From Chryseobacterium defluvii (GTDB taxonomy: Bacteria; Bacteroidota; Bacteroidia; Flavobacteriales; Weeksellaceae): a stretch of 64,000 nt of DNA. The DNA is taken from positions 868,001-932,000 of the forward strand of contig NZ_JACHLE010000001.1 of NCBI RefSeq assembly GCF_014204415.1, given 5' to 3'. Shown here piece by piece: positions 25,321 to 33,765 of this stretch. Every line of letters starts with the position of its first letter. The stretch's first letter is position 1. The notes under the pieces were generated by a model. The model was given only the letters and a program-made list of their open reading frames with translations. It ran no database searches and was not told where the DNA came from. Position numbers and translations under genes: made by a program.

Positions 25321-26670
25321 TTACCAATAATAATTTCCTATAAGCTGCATCCCGAACGTCTGCAGTAAACAAAGAATATACAGTACGCTTAAACTGCTGC
25401 TTTTTAAATCCTTTAGAAATAACACAAAAAATGGTACAATAAATAGGCAGGCTCTGGCAGTTTCACCCGTTCCGTAAGCTCCGGTCAAAAACATCAGGCC
25501 CAAAGCTGCAATCCCTGAAAATGAAAAAATATTAATATTCTTATCAGTAAACAGGTTATAATCCTGGTTTTTAAAACTAAAGAAATAAGCTATATAAGCA
25601 AATGACAGGAAGAACAATATTTCTGCGATATCTTCCAGCCTTGTGAAAAAGTAGATCACCGGTGAATGCAGCAGCATAAAACCTTTCGGGTTCTCAGAAT
25701 GACTGGCTTCCATAAAAGTAGTTAAATGACTGCTTCCCGTAAAATCATAACTCAGATAAAAGAAAGCTGCCGTTAAAACAATACACACCGCTGAAGCTAT
25801 AAAAACCGAATACTGCTTTTTGTATAAGGTTACCAAAGATAAAATTCCCAGAAATGCAAGCATAAACAAACCTGAAAATGTGATCATATTAGTAATGATA
25901 AGCCCGGATAAGCTCATCAGTATGCCTAAAAAGCTTAGCTTATTCTGTAAGTAGATCTTTGAGATTCCGCAAAGGAATAATAGTGTGGAAGTAAGAATAA
26001 TGGCATCAATGGTCACCAACAGGTAAATATTAATGGAAGGGATAACAGCAAATAATAACAATACTATTTTTCTTCTCGTTTTCTCAATGCCAAAGTTTTT
26101 CATCAGCACATTCATTAGCGGAAAACTAATAATGGAAATGGCAAAAAATGAAAGACTTAATCCTGCTATGCTTCCATTAAACAATTCCAGAAAAGCATAA
26201 TGCAGTAAAGTTGTATATGGTGGATGGGTACGGGTATGAAGCTGGAACATTTCCAGATTATCATTAAAATTCATAAGCCACAATTTCCAGTCGGTAATAT
26301 TAACAGCGTCTGTATAATACTGTCTTCCTTTAAGGTAAAACGACTGTAAAAATGCAATATCAAAATTTCCCTGCCCCATATTTCCCAATACAACCAACAA
26401 AATGCATACGAGATAAATGGCAAAAAAATTCAGTTTCTGGTAATAGCTGTAAGCCAGTAATCCCGTACCTAAAAATAATAGGCAGAACAAACTGCCTACT
26501 ATTAAAAATGAGGATGGATAGATTACCGAGAACGGGAATAAGATATTGTTCCCGGTAAATACCACATATTTATTCAGAAAAAAAATTCCTGCCGCTAAAA
26601 ATACCCATACAAAAATGGCTGTGAAAAAAACTTTTAAGGGAAAATTCGTTTTTTCAAAATATTTCATCAT
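25321..26670 (-). CDS. Polytopic membrane protein, possible GT-C glycosyltransferase
   Basis: A 449-residue integral membrane protein with about 11 or 12 hydrophobic segments and short loops. A loop after the third or fourth span contains LHTRTHPPYTTLLHYAF; a His-Pro-Pro loop of this kind is seen in several GT-C fold glycosyltransferases that use lipid-linked sugars. A late GTGETARACLFIVPFFVLFL segment also fits that architecture. The family was not recognised with certainty. It lies 19 bases downstream of a DUF2723 gene (another GT-C-like family), so the pair may act together in envelope or protein glycosylation; this is inference. Confidence 0.6.
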   Translation of the reverse strand: MMKYFEKTNFPLKVFFTAIFVWVFLAAGIFFLNKYVVFTGNNILFPFSVIYPSSFLIVGSLFCLLFLGTGLLAYSYYQKLNFFAIYLVCILLVVLGNMGQGNFDIAFLQSFYLKGRQYYTDAVNITDWKLWLMNFNDNLEMFQLHTRTHPPYTTLLHYAFLELFNGSIAGLSLSFFAISIISFPLMNVLMKNFGIEKTRRKIVLLLFAVIPSINIYLLVTIDAIILTSTLLFLCGISKIYLQNKLSFLGILMSLSGLIITNMITFSGLFMLAFLGILSLVTLYKKQYSVFIASAVCIVLTAAFFYLSYDFTGSSHLTTFMEASHSENPKGFMLLHSPVIYFFTRLEDIAEILFFLSFAYIAYFFSFKNQDYNLFTDKNINIFSFSGIAALGLMFLTGAYGTGETARACLFIVPFFVLFLKDLKSSSLSVLYILCLLQTFGMQLIGNYYW

Positions 26671-26689
26671 TCTTTAAATAAATTTCTAA

Positions 26690-29600
26690 TTATTGAGTTG
26701 CTTTTATAATGGCTGTGGTGATCTGATTTTCTTTTTCTTTTGAATAAGTAGAGTCAAAGGGTTCCATAATATCAAAAAGGTATTGGTAGAATGGTGTGAT
26801 CTTCTGTACATTCTCAGACTCGGTCATTGCTTTTTCCTTACCCATCTGCTGAAGATCCTTGATAAAGACATTAAACTTCTTATCAATCGGTTCTATCGCC
26901 TTCACAAGATAATCATAGGCTTTATCTTTCTGTCCTATCTTCGTATAAGCGTCTGTAACTGCTGCAACTACCAGAGAATATTCCATTGGTTTGGATCTCA
27001 TTTTTCTTCTCAGATAATTCTGATCTGTCTGGTCAAGGCTTAAATAATACTCATATTCTTCAAAAATCCCCTTTTTAAGGATCTCTGCCAACTTCAATCC
27101 TTTCTGCTCCTGTCCTGCTACGATATACCCGTAAACCATAGAGCTTAAGGATCTCGGATCATTATATTTTTCAGCCGGAATTTCTTTTGCAGCCAGATCC
27201 AGAAGCTCGATCGCTTTAGCTTTCTGCCCGCTTAAAGAAAGTGCGGCAGCAGCACGGCTTGCGGAAGTTCTGTAGCTAATGATATTAGAAGTAGCCGTTT
27301 CATCAAAGTGAACGTTCAGGTCTTTGAAGTTCCCCCATCTGAAGTTTTTCACTACGTTATATAAAGAGTTGGCATCTACCCTTCCCATCTCGCCGTCAGT
27401 ATTTGGTTCCGTATGTATAGGAACCAGCCTGTAGCTGAATCCGTCAAACTGAAGATATTCATCCAGGAAGAAAATGTTTTCACTGTCATAGATCCCTCCT
27501 GAAGAGAAATTGATCGGGCGTTTCCAGTCAAAATTCGCTAAGAGGTCAAGCATGATCAGGTTATTCTTATAAAGAGTATTTCCTTTATAGTTGATCAGGA
27601 TCTGGTTTACCGCATTTGGAAGATCAGCCTGATTGATGATCCCTGAGTTCAGCGCATTGGCTTTATTCACCGGTAAAACAAATTTAGTTACCGGAAGGAT
27701 ATTATATTTTTCATACTTCTCTTCCCCGAAATACATTTTCAGAAGCTCATCTTTCTGAGGAGATTTCATTTTAATAAAGTTCATGGCTTCTTTCAACGTC
27801 ATGGAATCCTGCGTAAGGTATTTTCTGAACTGCTGGAATTCCGTTTCAGGAGCTCCCTGTTCTTTAAGCATCCCGAATAATCCTTCCCAGTCTTCTTTCT
27901 TCATCAGATAGATCTGGTCATTCACTCCGTCCCTGTAATCTTCATGGGTCAACTGGCTCGGGATAGGTGCTGCGTTATATGTTTTTCTCTTGATCTGATC
28001 AATATTCCAAGGTGTGGATGCTAAGGTAAAGTTCACCACTTTCACATCGTCCCTCAGTCTTTCAGTCTCCTGGATCGCCCAAACCGGATAAGTATCGTTA
28101 TCACCATAAACAAATAGAATATCGTTTTTCGGTAACGATTTCAATACTGAATAAGCATAATCGTAAGCCGTATATCTGTTGCTTCTGTCATGCACATTAT
28201 AATTCTGGAAGCCCATCATAAAAGGTACTCCTAATAAAACAATACCGGCAACAATATTGGCCGCATTGGATTTTATTTTGGACTGCAGGAACCATAAAAT
28301 AGCTCCGGCCCCCAATCCTATCCATATCGCAAAGGCATAAAAGGAGCCTACCATAGCGTAATCTCTTTCCCTCGGTTCAAAAGGTTTTACCCCGGTATAG
28401 AAAATAATACCCACACTGGTTAAAACAAATAGTGATAATAAAGCATAGAATCTTCCGAAATCCCTGTTTAACTGGAAGAAGAATCCTATTAATCCTAAAA
28501 TAAGAGGTAAAAAGAAGAATTTAACCGTACTTTCATTTTTGAACTTGGCAGGCATCTTATCCTGACTTCCCCATAAAGCATCATCTATAAAAGAGATCCC
28601 CGAGATCCAGTTTCCATTGGTAATCTCCATATTACCCTCAAGATCATTCTGGCGGCCTACGAAGTTCCACATCAGGTATCTCACGAAGTAATACCCGTTC
28701 TGGAAAGTGATAAAATAATCCATATTCTGGGCAAGAGACGGCCTTTGAACATTGATAAGATTGTAAGGTTTCACCTTTAGGTAATCAGCAGCCGTAATAG
28801 ATTTATCTTCATATTTCTGTCTGAGCTCATCAAAGATCTGTTTGGCTTCAGGGCTGTCTGCAATATCTTCATTATCATAATTGAATGAGAAATCCGGCGC
28901 CCCGTACATGGAGATGTAATTGGACATCACATCCTTATCTTCATTGAACATTCTTGGCATTAAGCTTACCTGAGATTTATTGAAAACATAATTGAACCGG
29001 TCTCCTGTTTTTCTGTAGGTTCCGGATTTTTCATCTTTTTCGTAAATATCGCCTGTTTTTACAGTCTTAAAACTTCCGTCTTCATTTTTTTCGATCCCGT
29101 TGGCATTAAGGAATGCCGTATAGTTCTGCCCGTAAATGGTAGGCCAGTCACCATATTGTTCCCTGTTATAGTAATCCAGCATCCCGATGGCCGTATCCGG
29201 ATCATTAAGGTTCATCGGCGGATTGGCATTTGCCCTGATAGGGATCACCATCCAGCATGAGAAACCGATGATCATATAGACTACAGATAATGCAATCGTC
29301 TGATATACATTTCTCTTTGTTTTTCTTGCATATTTTATGATGAGGTAGCAGATAATTACCATAAGGACAAAAGCAGCAATGGTTCCCGAATGGAAAGGAA
29401 GGCCCAAACCATTCACAAAGAATATTTCAAGCTTTCCGAACATCGTCATGATCAGCGGGAAGATAAATTTGAATACAATGGCTAAAACGCCTAGTGTAAT
29501 AGCGTTAGCCCAGATAAAGCTCTTCCAGCTGAATGTATAATTTCTCGTATAATATACCAGACACACTGCAGGAATAGCCAGCATACACATCATGTGTACC

Positions 29601-30175
29601 CCTACGGAAAGCCCTACAATAAAGAAAATAAGGATGATCCATCTTTCACTGTCCGGAGCAGTATATTCATTTTCCCATTTGGTGATCAGCCAGACTAATA
29701 GTGCAGTAAACATAGATGCCATAGAATATACCTCTCCTTCTACCGCAGAGAACCAGAAGGTATCTGAAAAAGTGAAACATAAAGCCCCTATCACTCCTGC
29801 AAACAGAATAGAGATCTCCTGATGTCTCGTTACTTCTTCAAAATCCTTATTCAGAAGCCTCCTTAAAAAATGAGTGATGGTCCAGAACAGGAACAGAATA
29901 GTAAATGCACTGAAGAGCGCAGACATCGCATTGATCACAATGGAATAATTTTCGCCTTTCCCCATTGCAAAAACAGCTGCAACGGCTCCTACGATCTGAA
30001 ACAAAGCTGCTCCGGGAGCATGCGTTACTTCCAGTTTCACCGCTGAGGAGATATACTCTCCACAATCCCAAAAGCTAAAATTGGGTTCTATGGTCGATAA
30101 ATATGTGAGAAATGCAATAATGAAAATTACCCACCCCAGAATGGTGTTCCACTGCCTAAAAGTCCAATTTTTCAT
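26690..30175 (-). CDS. DUF2723 (GT117-like) membrane protein with C-terminal TPR region
   Basis: An 1161-residue inner-membrane protein. The first 370 residues hold about nine transmembrane spans and the conserved DUF2723 segments LSTIEPNFSFWDCGEYISSAVKLEVTHAPGAALFQ and FSDTFWFSAVEGEVYSM. A second membrane bundle lies near 555-680. The region after about 690 is soluble, with YGDNDTYPVWAIQETERLR, and the last 220 residues form TPR-like helices (AAAALSLSGQKAKAIELLDLA, AYTKIGQKDKAYDYLVKAI). The family is classed with GT-C glycosyltransferases, and members are near-universal in Flavobacteriia. The sugar donor and acceptor are unknown. Confidence 0.85.
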   Translation of the reverse strand: MKNWTFRQWNTILGWVIFIIAFLTYLSTIEPNFSFWDCGEYISSAVKLEVTHAPGAALFQIVGAVAAVFAMGKGENYSIVINAMSALFSAFTILFLFWTITHFLRRLLNKDFEEVTRHQEISILFAGVIGALCFTFSDTFWFSAVEGEVYSMASMFTALLVWLITKWENEYTAPDSERWIILIFFIVGLSVGVHMMCMLAIPAVCLVYYTRNYTFSWKSFIWANAITLGVLAIVFKFIFPLIMTMFGKLEIFFVNGLGLPFHSGTIAAFVLMVIICYLIIKYARKTKRNVYQTIALSVVYMIIGFSCWMVIPIRANANPPMNLNDPDTAIGMLDYYNREQYGDWPTIYGQNYTAFLNANGIEKNEDGSFKTVKTGDIYEKDEKSGTYRKTGDRFNYVFNKSQVSLMPRMFNEDKDVMSNYISMYGAPDFSFNYDNEDIADSPEAKQIFDELRQKYEDKSITAADYLKVKPYNLINVQRPSLAQNMDYFITFQNGYYFVRYLMWNFVGRQNDLEGNMEITNGNWISGISFIDDALWGSQDKMPAKFKNESTVKFFFLPLILGLIGFFFQLNRDFGRFYALLSLFVLTSVGIIFYTGVKPFEPRERDYAMVGSFYAFAIWIGLGAGAILWFLQSKIKSNAANIVAGIVLLGVPFMMGFQNYNVHDRSNRYTAYDYAYSVLKSLPKNDILFVYGDNDTYPVWAIQETERLRDDVKVVNFTLASTPWNIDQIKRKTYNAAPIPSQLTHEDYRDGVNDQIYLMKKEDWEGLFGMLKEQGAPETEFQQFRKYLTQDSMTLKEAMNFIKMKSPQKDELLKMYFGEEKYEKYNILPVTKFVLPVNKANALNSGIINQADLPNAVNQILINYKGNTLYKNNLIMLDLLANFDWKRPINFSSGGIYDSENIFFLDEYLQFDGFSYRLVPIHTEPNTDGEMGRVDANSLYNVVKNFRWGNFKDLNVHFDETATSNIISYRTSASRAAAALSLSGQKAKAIELLDLAAKEIPAEKYNDPRSLSSMVYGYIVAGQEQKGLKLAEILKKGIFEEYEYYLSLDQTDQNYLRRKMRSKPMEYSLVVAAVTDAYTKIGQKDKAYDYLVKAIEPIDKKFNVFIKDLQQMGKEKAMTESENVQKITPFYQYLFDIMEPFDSTYSKEKENQITTAIIKATQ

Positions 30176-30358
30176 AATAATAAATCAATTACGCGAAAAT
30201 AAGGTTTTTAGATCATTTTAGGAGGATTTTAACAAAATTTAAAAAAATTGGCGCAGTTTTTGAGACACTACAAGCGCTAAGACTGCGGATGAAAAATAGT
30301 TTTTATGGAGAGTATATCGAGTAACTCAATAAAAATTTAAAGATTATTTATTTTTTTG

Positions 30359-30366
30359 TATTTTTG
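30359..30366 (+). promoter_or_regulatory. -7 box of the cysteine/cysteate synthase-like gene
   Basis: TATTTTTG matches TAnnTTTG and lies 32 bases before the ATG at 30398. The -33 region is AT-rich without a clear TTG. Confidence 0.45.
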
Positions 30367-30397
30367 CGGTCAGATTTTTATTGAAAAATAACAAATA

Positions 30398-31435
30398 ATG
30401 AGCAATGTTTACGATAATATCCTTGGCCTAATAGGAAATACTCCTATGGTAAAGCTAAATACGGTAACGAAAGATATTTCTGCAACTGTTTATGCCAAGC
30501 TAGAATCATATAATCCTGGACATTCCACCAAAGATAGAATCGCACTTCATATTATAGAAAACGCTGAGAAAAAAGGTTTATTGAATAAAGATTCCGTGGT
30601 TGTAGAAACTACATCCGGTAATACAGGATTTTCCCTTGCCATGGTTTGCATTATCAAAGGATATAAATGCATCCTTGCCGTAAGTGACAAAACCAAACCT
30701 GAAAAGATCTCCTATCTGAAAGCATTGGGTGCTACCGTATATGTGTGCCCTGCCAATGTGCCTGCTGATGATCCAAGGTCTTATTATGAAGTAGCCAAGA
30801 GAGTGGCTTCAGAAACGCCCAACTCTATTTACATCAACCAGTATTTTAACGAATTGAATATTGATGCCCATTATCAGACCACGGGACCTGAGATCTGGGA
30901 GCAGACGCAAGGTAAGATCACCCACCTGTTCGCTTGTACGGGAACCGGGGGAACTTTATCCGGTTCATCCAAATTCTTAAAAGAAAAAAATCCTGATATA
31001 AAGATCATTGGTGTGGACGCAGACGGCTCTATCCTGAAAAGCTACCATGAAACCGGTGAGATCCACAAAGAGGATGTACATCCTTACCAGATCGAGGGAA
31101 TGGGGAAAAACCTGATCCCTTCCGCCCTTTTATTTGATAAAGTGGATGAATTTGTAAGGGTGAATGATGAAATGTCGGCATACAGAACCCGTGAGATTGC
31201 TTTAAAGGAGGCCATCATGGGCGGATATACCACCGGAGCTGTTACCCAGGCATTATTACAGTATGCACAGTCCCACGAATTTTCAAAGGATGATGTGATC
31301 GTTCTGATCTATCCGGATCACGGATCAAGGTATATTACCAAAGTATATAGTGACAAATGGATGGCTGAGCAGGGTTTTGTTAACAACTGTGTTCATAATT
31401 ATGATGAAGTTTTCAAAACAGAGTTCATTAAATAA
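30398..31435 (+). CDS. Cysteine synthase-fold PLP enzyme, candidate cysteate synthase
   Basis: A 345-residue fold type II PLP enzyme, longer than typical CysK (about 310-320). The Schiff-base Lys is in SYNPGHSTKDRIA near residues 37-49; the usual motif is NP..SVKDR, so Thr replaces Val here. The substrate loop ETTSGNTGFSLA is near 68-79 and the phosphate cradle TGTGGTLSGSSKFL near 184-197. The default reading is O-acetylserine (thiol) lyase. However, the next gene on the strand is an alpha-oxoamine synthase, and this pairing is what is described for sulfonolipid (capnine) synthesis, where a cysteine synthase homologue makes L-cysteate. Chryseobacterium is a known source of sulfobacins. Specificity is inferred from context. 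Confidence 0.8.
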   Translation: MSNVYDNILGLIGNTPMVKLNTVTKDISATVYAKLESYNPGHSTKDRIALHIIENAEKKGLLNKDSVVVETTSGNTGFSLAMVCIIKGYKCILAVSDKTKPEKISYLKALGATVYVCPANVPADDPRSYYEVAKRVASETPNSIYINQYFNELNIDAHYQTTGPEIWEQTQGKITHLFACTGTGGTLSGSSKFLKEKNPDIKIIGVDADGSILKSYHETGEIHKEDVHPYQIEGMGKNLIPSALLFDKVDEFVRVNDEMSAYRTREIALKEAIMGGYTTGAVTQALLQYAQSHEFSKDDVIVLIYPDHGSRYITKVYSDKWMAEQGFVNNCVHNYDEVFKTEFIK

Positions 31436-31458
31436 AAAATAAATTTACGATACAAATC

Positions 31459-31490
31459 AAGCCTTTTTTGTAGCACACAAAAGGCTTTTT
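31459..31490 (+). terminator. Terminator-like hairpin between the two PLP enzyme genes
   Basis: AAGCCTTTT / AAAAGGCTT forms a 9-bp stem with an 11-base loop and a T run. It ends about 20 bases before the start of the next gene, so readthrough or an additional promoter is needed for coupling. Confidence 0.7.
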
Positions 31491-31510
31491 TAATTAAAAT
31501 CACTAATAAA

Positions 31511-32785
31511 ATGTTGGATATTTTTGAAAGAATAAAAGAAAATCCGGGACCTCTCGGACAGTTCGCAGATTACGGAGAAGGATATTTTATTTTCCCGAGA
31601 CTGGAAGGCCCTATCGGCCCGAGAATGCAGTTCCAGGGAAGAGAAGTTATTTTCTGGAGTGCCAATGATTATCTGGGAATGTGCAATCATCCTGAAGTAT
31701 TGGAAGCTGACGCCAAAGCTGCTGCAGAATTCGGTATGTTCTACCCTATGGGAGCAAGGGCCATGTCCGGTGAAACAGAACAACATTTACAATTAGAAAA
31801 AGAGCTGGCGGAATTCGTTCAGAAAGAATCTGCTTATTTATTAAATTTCGGTTATCAGGGAATGGTTTCTACCATTGATGCTTTGGTAAGCAGAAATGAT
31901 GTGATCGTTTATGATGTTGATTCTCATGCCTGTATTGTGGATGGAGTAAGGCTGCATGCCGGAAAAAGATTTACGTATAAGCATAACAACATTGAAAGCC
32001 TTGAAAAAAACCTTCAGAGAGCAACCAAAGTAGCCCAGGAAACCGGAGGCGGTATACTGGTCATTACGGAAGGGGTTTTCGGAATGAGAGGACAGCAAGG
32101 TAAACTGAAAGAAATTTGTGAATTAAAATCAAAATATAAGTTCAGGCTTTTGGTAGATGATGCCCACGGATTTGGTACACTGGGGAAAACAGGAGCCGGA
32201 GCCGGGGAAGAGCAGGGATGCCAGGACCAGATTGATGTGTATTTCTCTACTTTTGCAAAATCAATGGCAGGCTTTGGGGCTTTCCTTGCCGGTGATAAAG
32301 AGATCATCAGGTATCTGAAATTCAACCTGAGATCCCAGATCTTTGCGAAATCTTTAACGATGCCAATGGTGATCGGAGGTTTAAAAAGGCTGGAGCTTCT
32401 AAGAACAAGACCCGAAATCAAAGCTAAACTTTGGGAAAATACCAATAAATTACAGAATGGGCTTAAGGAAAGAGGATTTAACATTGGAGATACCAATACA
32501 TGCGTAACTCCGGTAATGATGCAGGGAACTCCGGTAGAAGCTACTCTTTTGGTAAAAGACCTGAGAGAGATTTACGGGATATTTACTTCTGTAGTGGTAT
32601 ATCCGGTAATTCCTAAAGGAATGATCCTGCTAAGATTAATCCCTACTGCTTCCCATACAGACGCTGAGATCAATGAAACACTTGCTGCGTTTGAAGCTAT
32701 TCATGATAAACTGAAAAGCGGATATTATAAGGAACAGGAACAAAAATTGTTACAGGAACAGGGTTTAAGTTTCAAACCCATCTAA
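31511..32785 (+). CDS. Alpha-oxoamine synthase (serine palmitoyltransferase / cysteate acyltransferase type)
   Basis: A 424-residue fold type I PLP enzyme of the alpha-oxoamine synthase family (SPT, KBL, BioF, ALAS). Recognisable parts are FWSANDYLGMCNHPEV near residue 50, the Asp/His stacking motif LVDDAHGFGTLGKTG near 214-228, and the Schiff-base Lys in FSTFAKSMAGFGAF near 245-258, which is closer to SPT (FSKS) than to KBL. SPT-like enzymes condense an amino acid with a fatty acyl thioester. Given the upstream cysteine/cysteate synthase-like gene, the likely substrate is either serine (sphingolipid) or cysteate (capnine/sulfobacin). Sequence alone does not settle which. Confidence 0.82.
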   Translation: MLDIFERIKENPGPLGQFADYGEGYFIFPRLEGPIGPRMQFQGREVIFWSANDYLGMCNHPEVLEADAKAAAEFGMFYPMGARAMSGETEQHLQLEKELAEFVQKESAYLLNFGYQGMVSTIDALVSRNDVIVYDVDSHACIVDGVRLHAGKRFTYKHNNIESLEKNLQRATKVAQETGGGILVITEGVFGMRGQQGKLKEICELKSKYKFRLLVDDAHGFGTLGKTGAGAGEEQGCQDQIDVYFSTFAKSMAGFGAFLAGDKEIIRYLKFNLRSQIFAKSLTMPMVIGGLKRLELLRTRPEIKAKLWENTNKLQNGLKERGFNIGDTNTCVTPVMMQGTPVEATLLVKDLREIYGIFTSVVVYPVIPKGMILLRLIPTASHTDAEINETLAAFEAIHDKLKSGYYKEQEQKLLQEQGLSFKPI

Positions 32786-32790
32786 ATATA

Positions 32791-32820
32791 AAAAACCTCA
32801 GAAAATTTTCTGAGGTTTTT
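32791..32820. terminator. Bidirectional terminator
   Basis: A perfect palindrome with arms AAAAACCTCAGAAAA and its complement lies between the convergent oxoamine synthase and HTH-cassette genes, four bases before the stop of the latter. Confidence 0.9.
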
Positions 32821-32823
32821 CAT

Positions 32824-33135
32824 TTAAATCTTATACTGATAGATCTTTTTCCATTTTGCCACAGAATTCCTGCTGAGCTTAAACTCCAGGGCCAGTTGGG
32901 TATTATTGATGTTACACTTTTTCTGATAACGGAGGATTTCTAGTATTGACTCTTCATCATAAGATCTTGACTGCTGTGTGATCCCCGAATCTATCAGCCT
33001 TTCCTTTTTTGCAATTAAATTATTGAATCTGATGATTTCGATGCTTTTCTCCAGTTTTGGAACCGGAATGTACTCATCCAGGCCTTTAAATTTCAAAAGG
33101 TCCTGATAAATTTTCTGATAATTGGGTGTTTTCAT
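32824..33135 (-). CDS. HTH cassette A, second protein (HTH-2)
   Basis: A 103-residue basic protein. The N-terminus MKTPNYQKIYQDLLKFKG is shared with its paralogue at 47.7-48.0 kb. The C-terminal 45 residues form a transposase-type helix-turn-helix (YDEESILEILRYQKKCNINNTQLALEFKLSRNSVAKWKKIY). It starts 12 bases after the first cassette gene. No catalytic domain and no terminal inverted repeats are present, so it is not an intact transposase. A DNA-binding regulatory role is inferred. From memory, such pairs are common in Chryseobacterium genomes. Confidence 0.75.
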   Translation of the reverse strand: MKTPNYQKIYQDLLKFKGLDEYIPVPKLEKSIEIIRFNNLIAKKERLIDSGITQQSRSYDEESILEILRYQKKCNINNTQLALEFKLSRNSVAKWKKIYQYKI

Positions 33136-33147
33136 CTTTGTAAGTAT

Positions 33148-33573
33148 TTAGTGTTTTCTTAGCCATTTATAAATGGTGGTTCTGGGAATATTATATTCTT
33201 CCATGATTTGTGAGGCTGTCTTTTGATTGGAGGTAACCATACCTACCAGAAATTCTTTGATCTCGCGGGTATAAATATTCTTCCTGAAAAGAATTTTTTC
33301 GCCGGCCCGCCTTACTTCTTTGTTATTTTTAGTATGTGAGATCCCGTCATACAGCAAAAGATGGGTTACATACAGCCGGAAAAAATCATATTCCAGCAGC
33401 TTGCTCCATTTCAGAAGAAGGTCTGTATCTATGCTTTTATTTTCAAACATTCTGTTAATTTCTTCTTCACTTATTTTGAAGAAGTTGGCTATTCGTTCTA
33501 TTGAAAATTCTTTTTGCTGTACCTGTTCTTTGATACAGCTTCCTATATGTATTGTTTTAAAGTCCATATCCAT
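33148..33573 (-). CDS. HTH cassette A, first protein (HTH-1)
   Basis: A 141-residue protein with two DNA-binding regions. Residues 1-60 resemble a phage-repressor-like HTH (IGSCIKEQVQQKEFSIERIANFFKISEEEINRMF) followed by the conserved LLKWSKLLEYDFFRLYVTHLLLYDG. The C-terminal 40 residues are a transposase-type HTH (REIKEFLVGMVTSNQKTASQIMEEYNIPRTTIYKWLRKH). Its paralogue is at 47995-48465. The gene starts 4 bases after a 54-codon frame encoding only the C-terminal HTH, and lies downstream of a VGINT gene, as does the second cassette. Confidence 0.75.
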   Translation of the reverse strand: MDMDFKTIHIGSCIKEQVQQKEFSIERIANFFKISEEEINRMFENKSIDTDLLLKWSKLLEYDFFRLYVTHLLLYDGISHTKNNKEVRRAGEKILFRKNIYTREIKEFLVGMVTSNQKTASQIMEEYNIPRTTIYKWLRKH

Positions 33574-33577
33574 ACTA

Positions 33578-33742
33578 TTATTGGGTATCAGGTTTTTTAA
33601 TACTTTTTCTTATTCGTCTGGATATAATCCACATATAAATAGTCATTTGAGGTATGCGACTCTCCCTGGAAACCTGTGCAACCGTTTTTTGTCCGGTATC
33701 TATTAATTCCAAAAGAAAGTTTCTTATTACTCTTTCATTCAT
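33578..33742 (-). CDS. Small 54-residue HTH protein preceding cassette A
   Basis: The frame begins MNERVIRNFLLELIDTGQKT and continues VAQVSRESRIPQMTIYMW. It aligns with the last 40 residues of HTH-1 (REIREFLVKLVASKQKT..YNIPRTTIYKW). It is therefore a free-standing copy of the C-terminal transposase-type HTH. It starts 23 bases after the VGINT stop and ends 4 bases before HTH-1, in operon-like spacing. It may be a functional micro-regulator or a remnant of a third cassette. Confidence 0.6.
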   Translation of the reverse strand: MNERVIRNFLLELIDTGQKTVAQVSRESRIPQMTIYMWIISRRIRKSIKKPDTQ

Positions 33743-33765
33743 GTTTACTGGATTATATAGATAAT

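Noticed and set aside
33320-33706. 128-codon Ser-rich plus-strand frame over HTH-1 and the 54-codon gene
   Set aside because: It is antisense to two conserved HTH frames; its sequence shows no domain or conservation with the second cassette.
32824-33742. Transposon reading of the HTH cassettes
   Set aside because: No catalytic DDE domain, inverted termini or duplicated target sites could be found around either copy.
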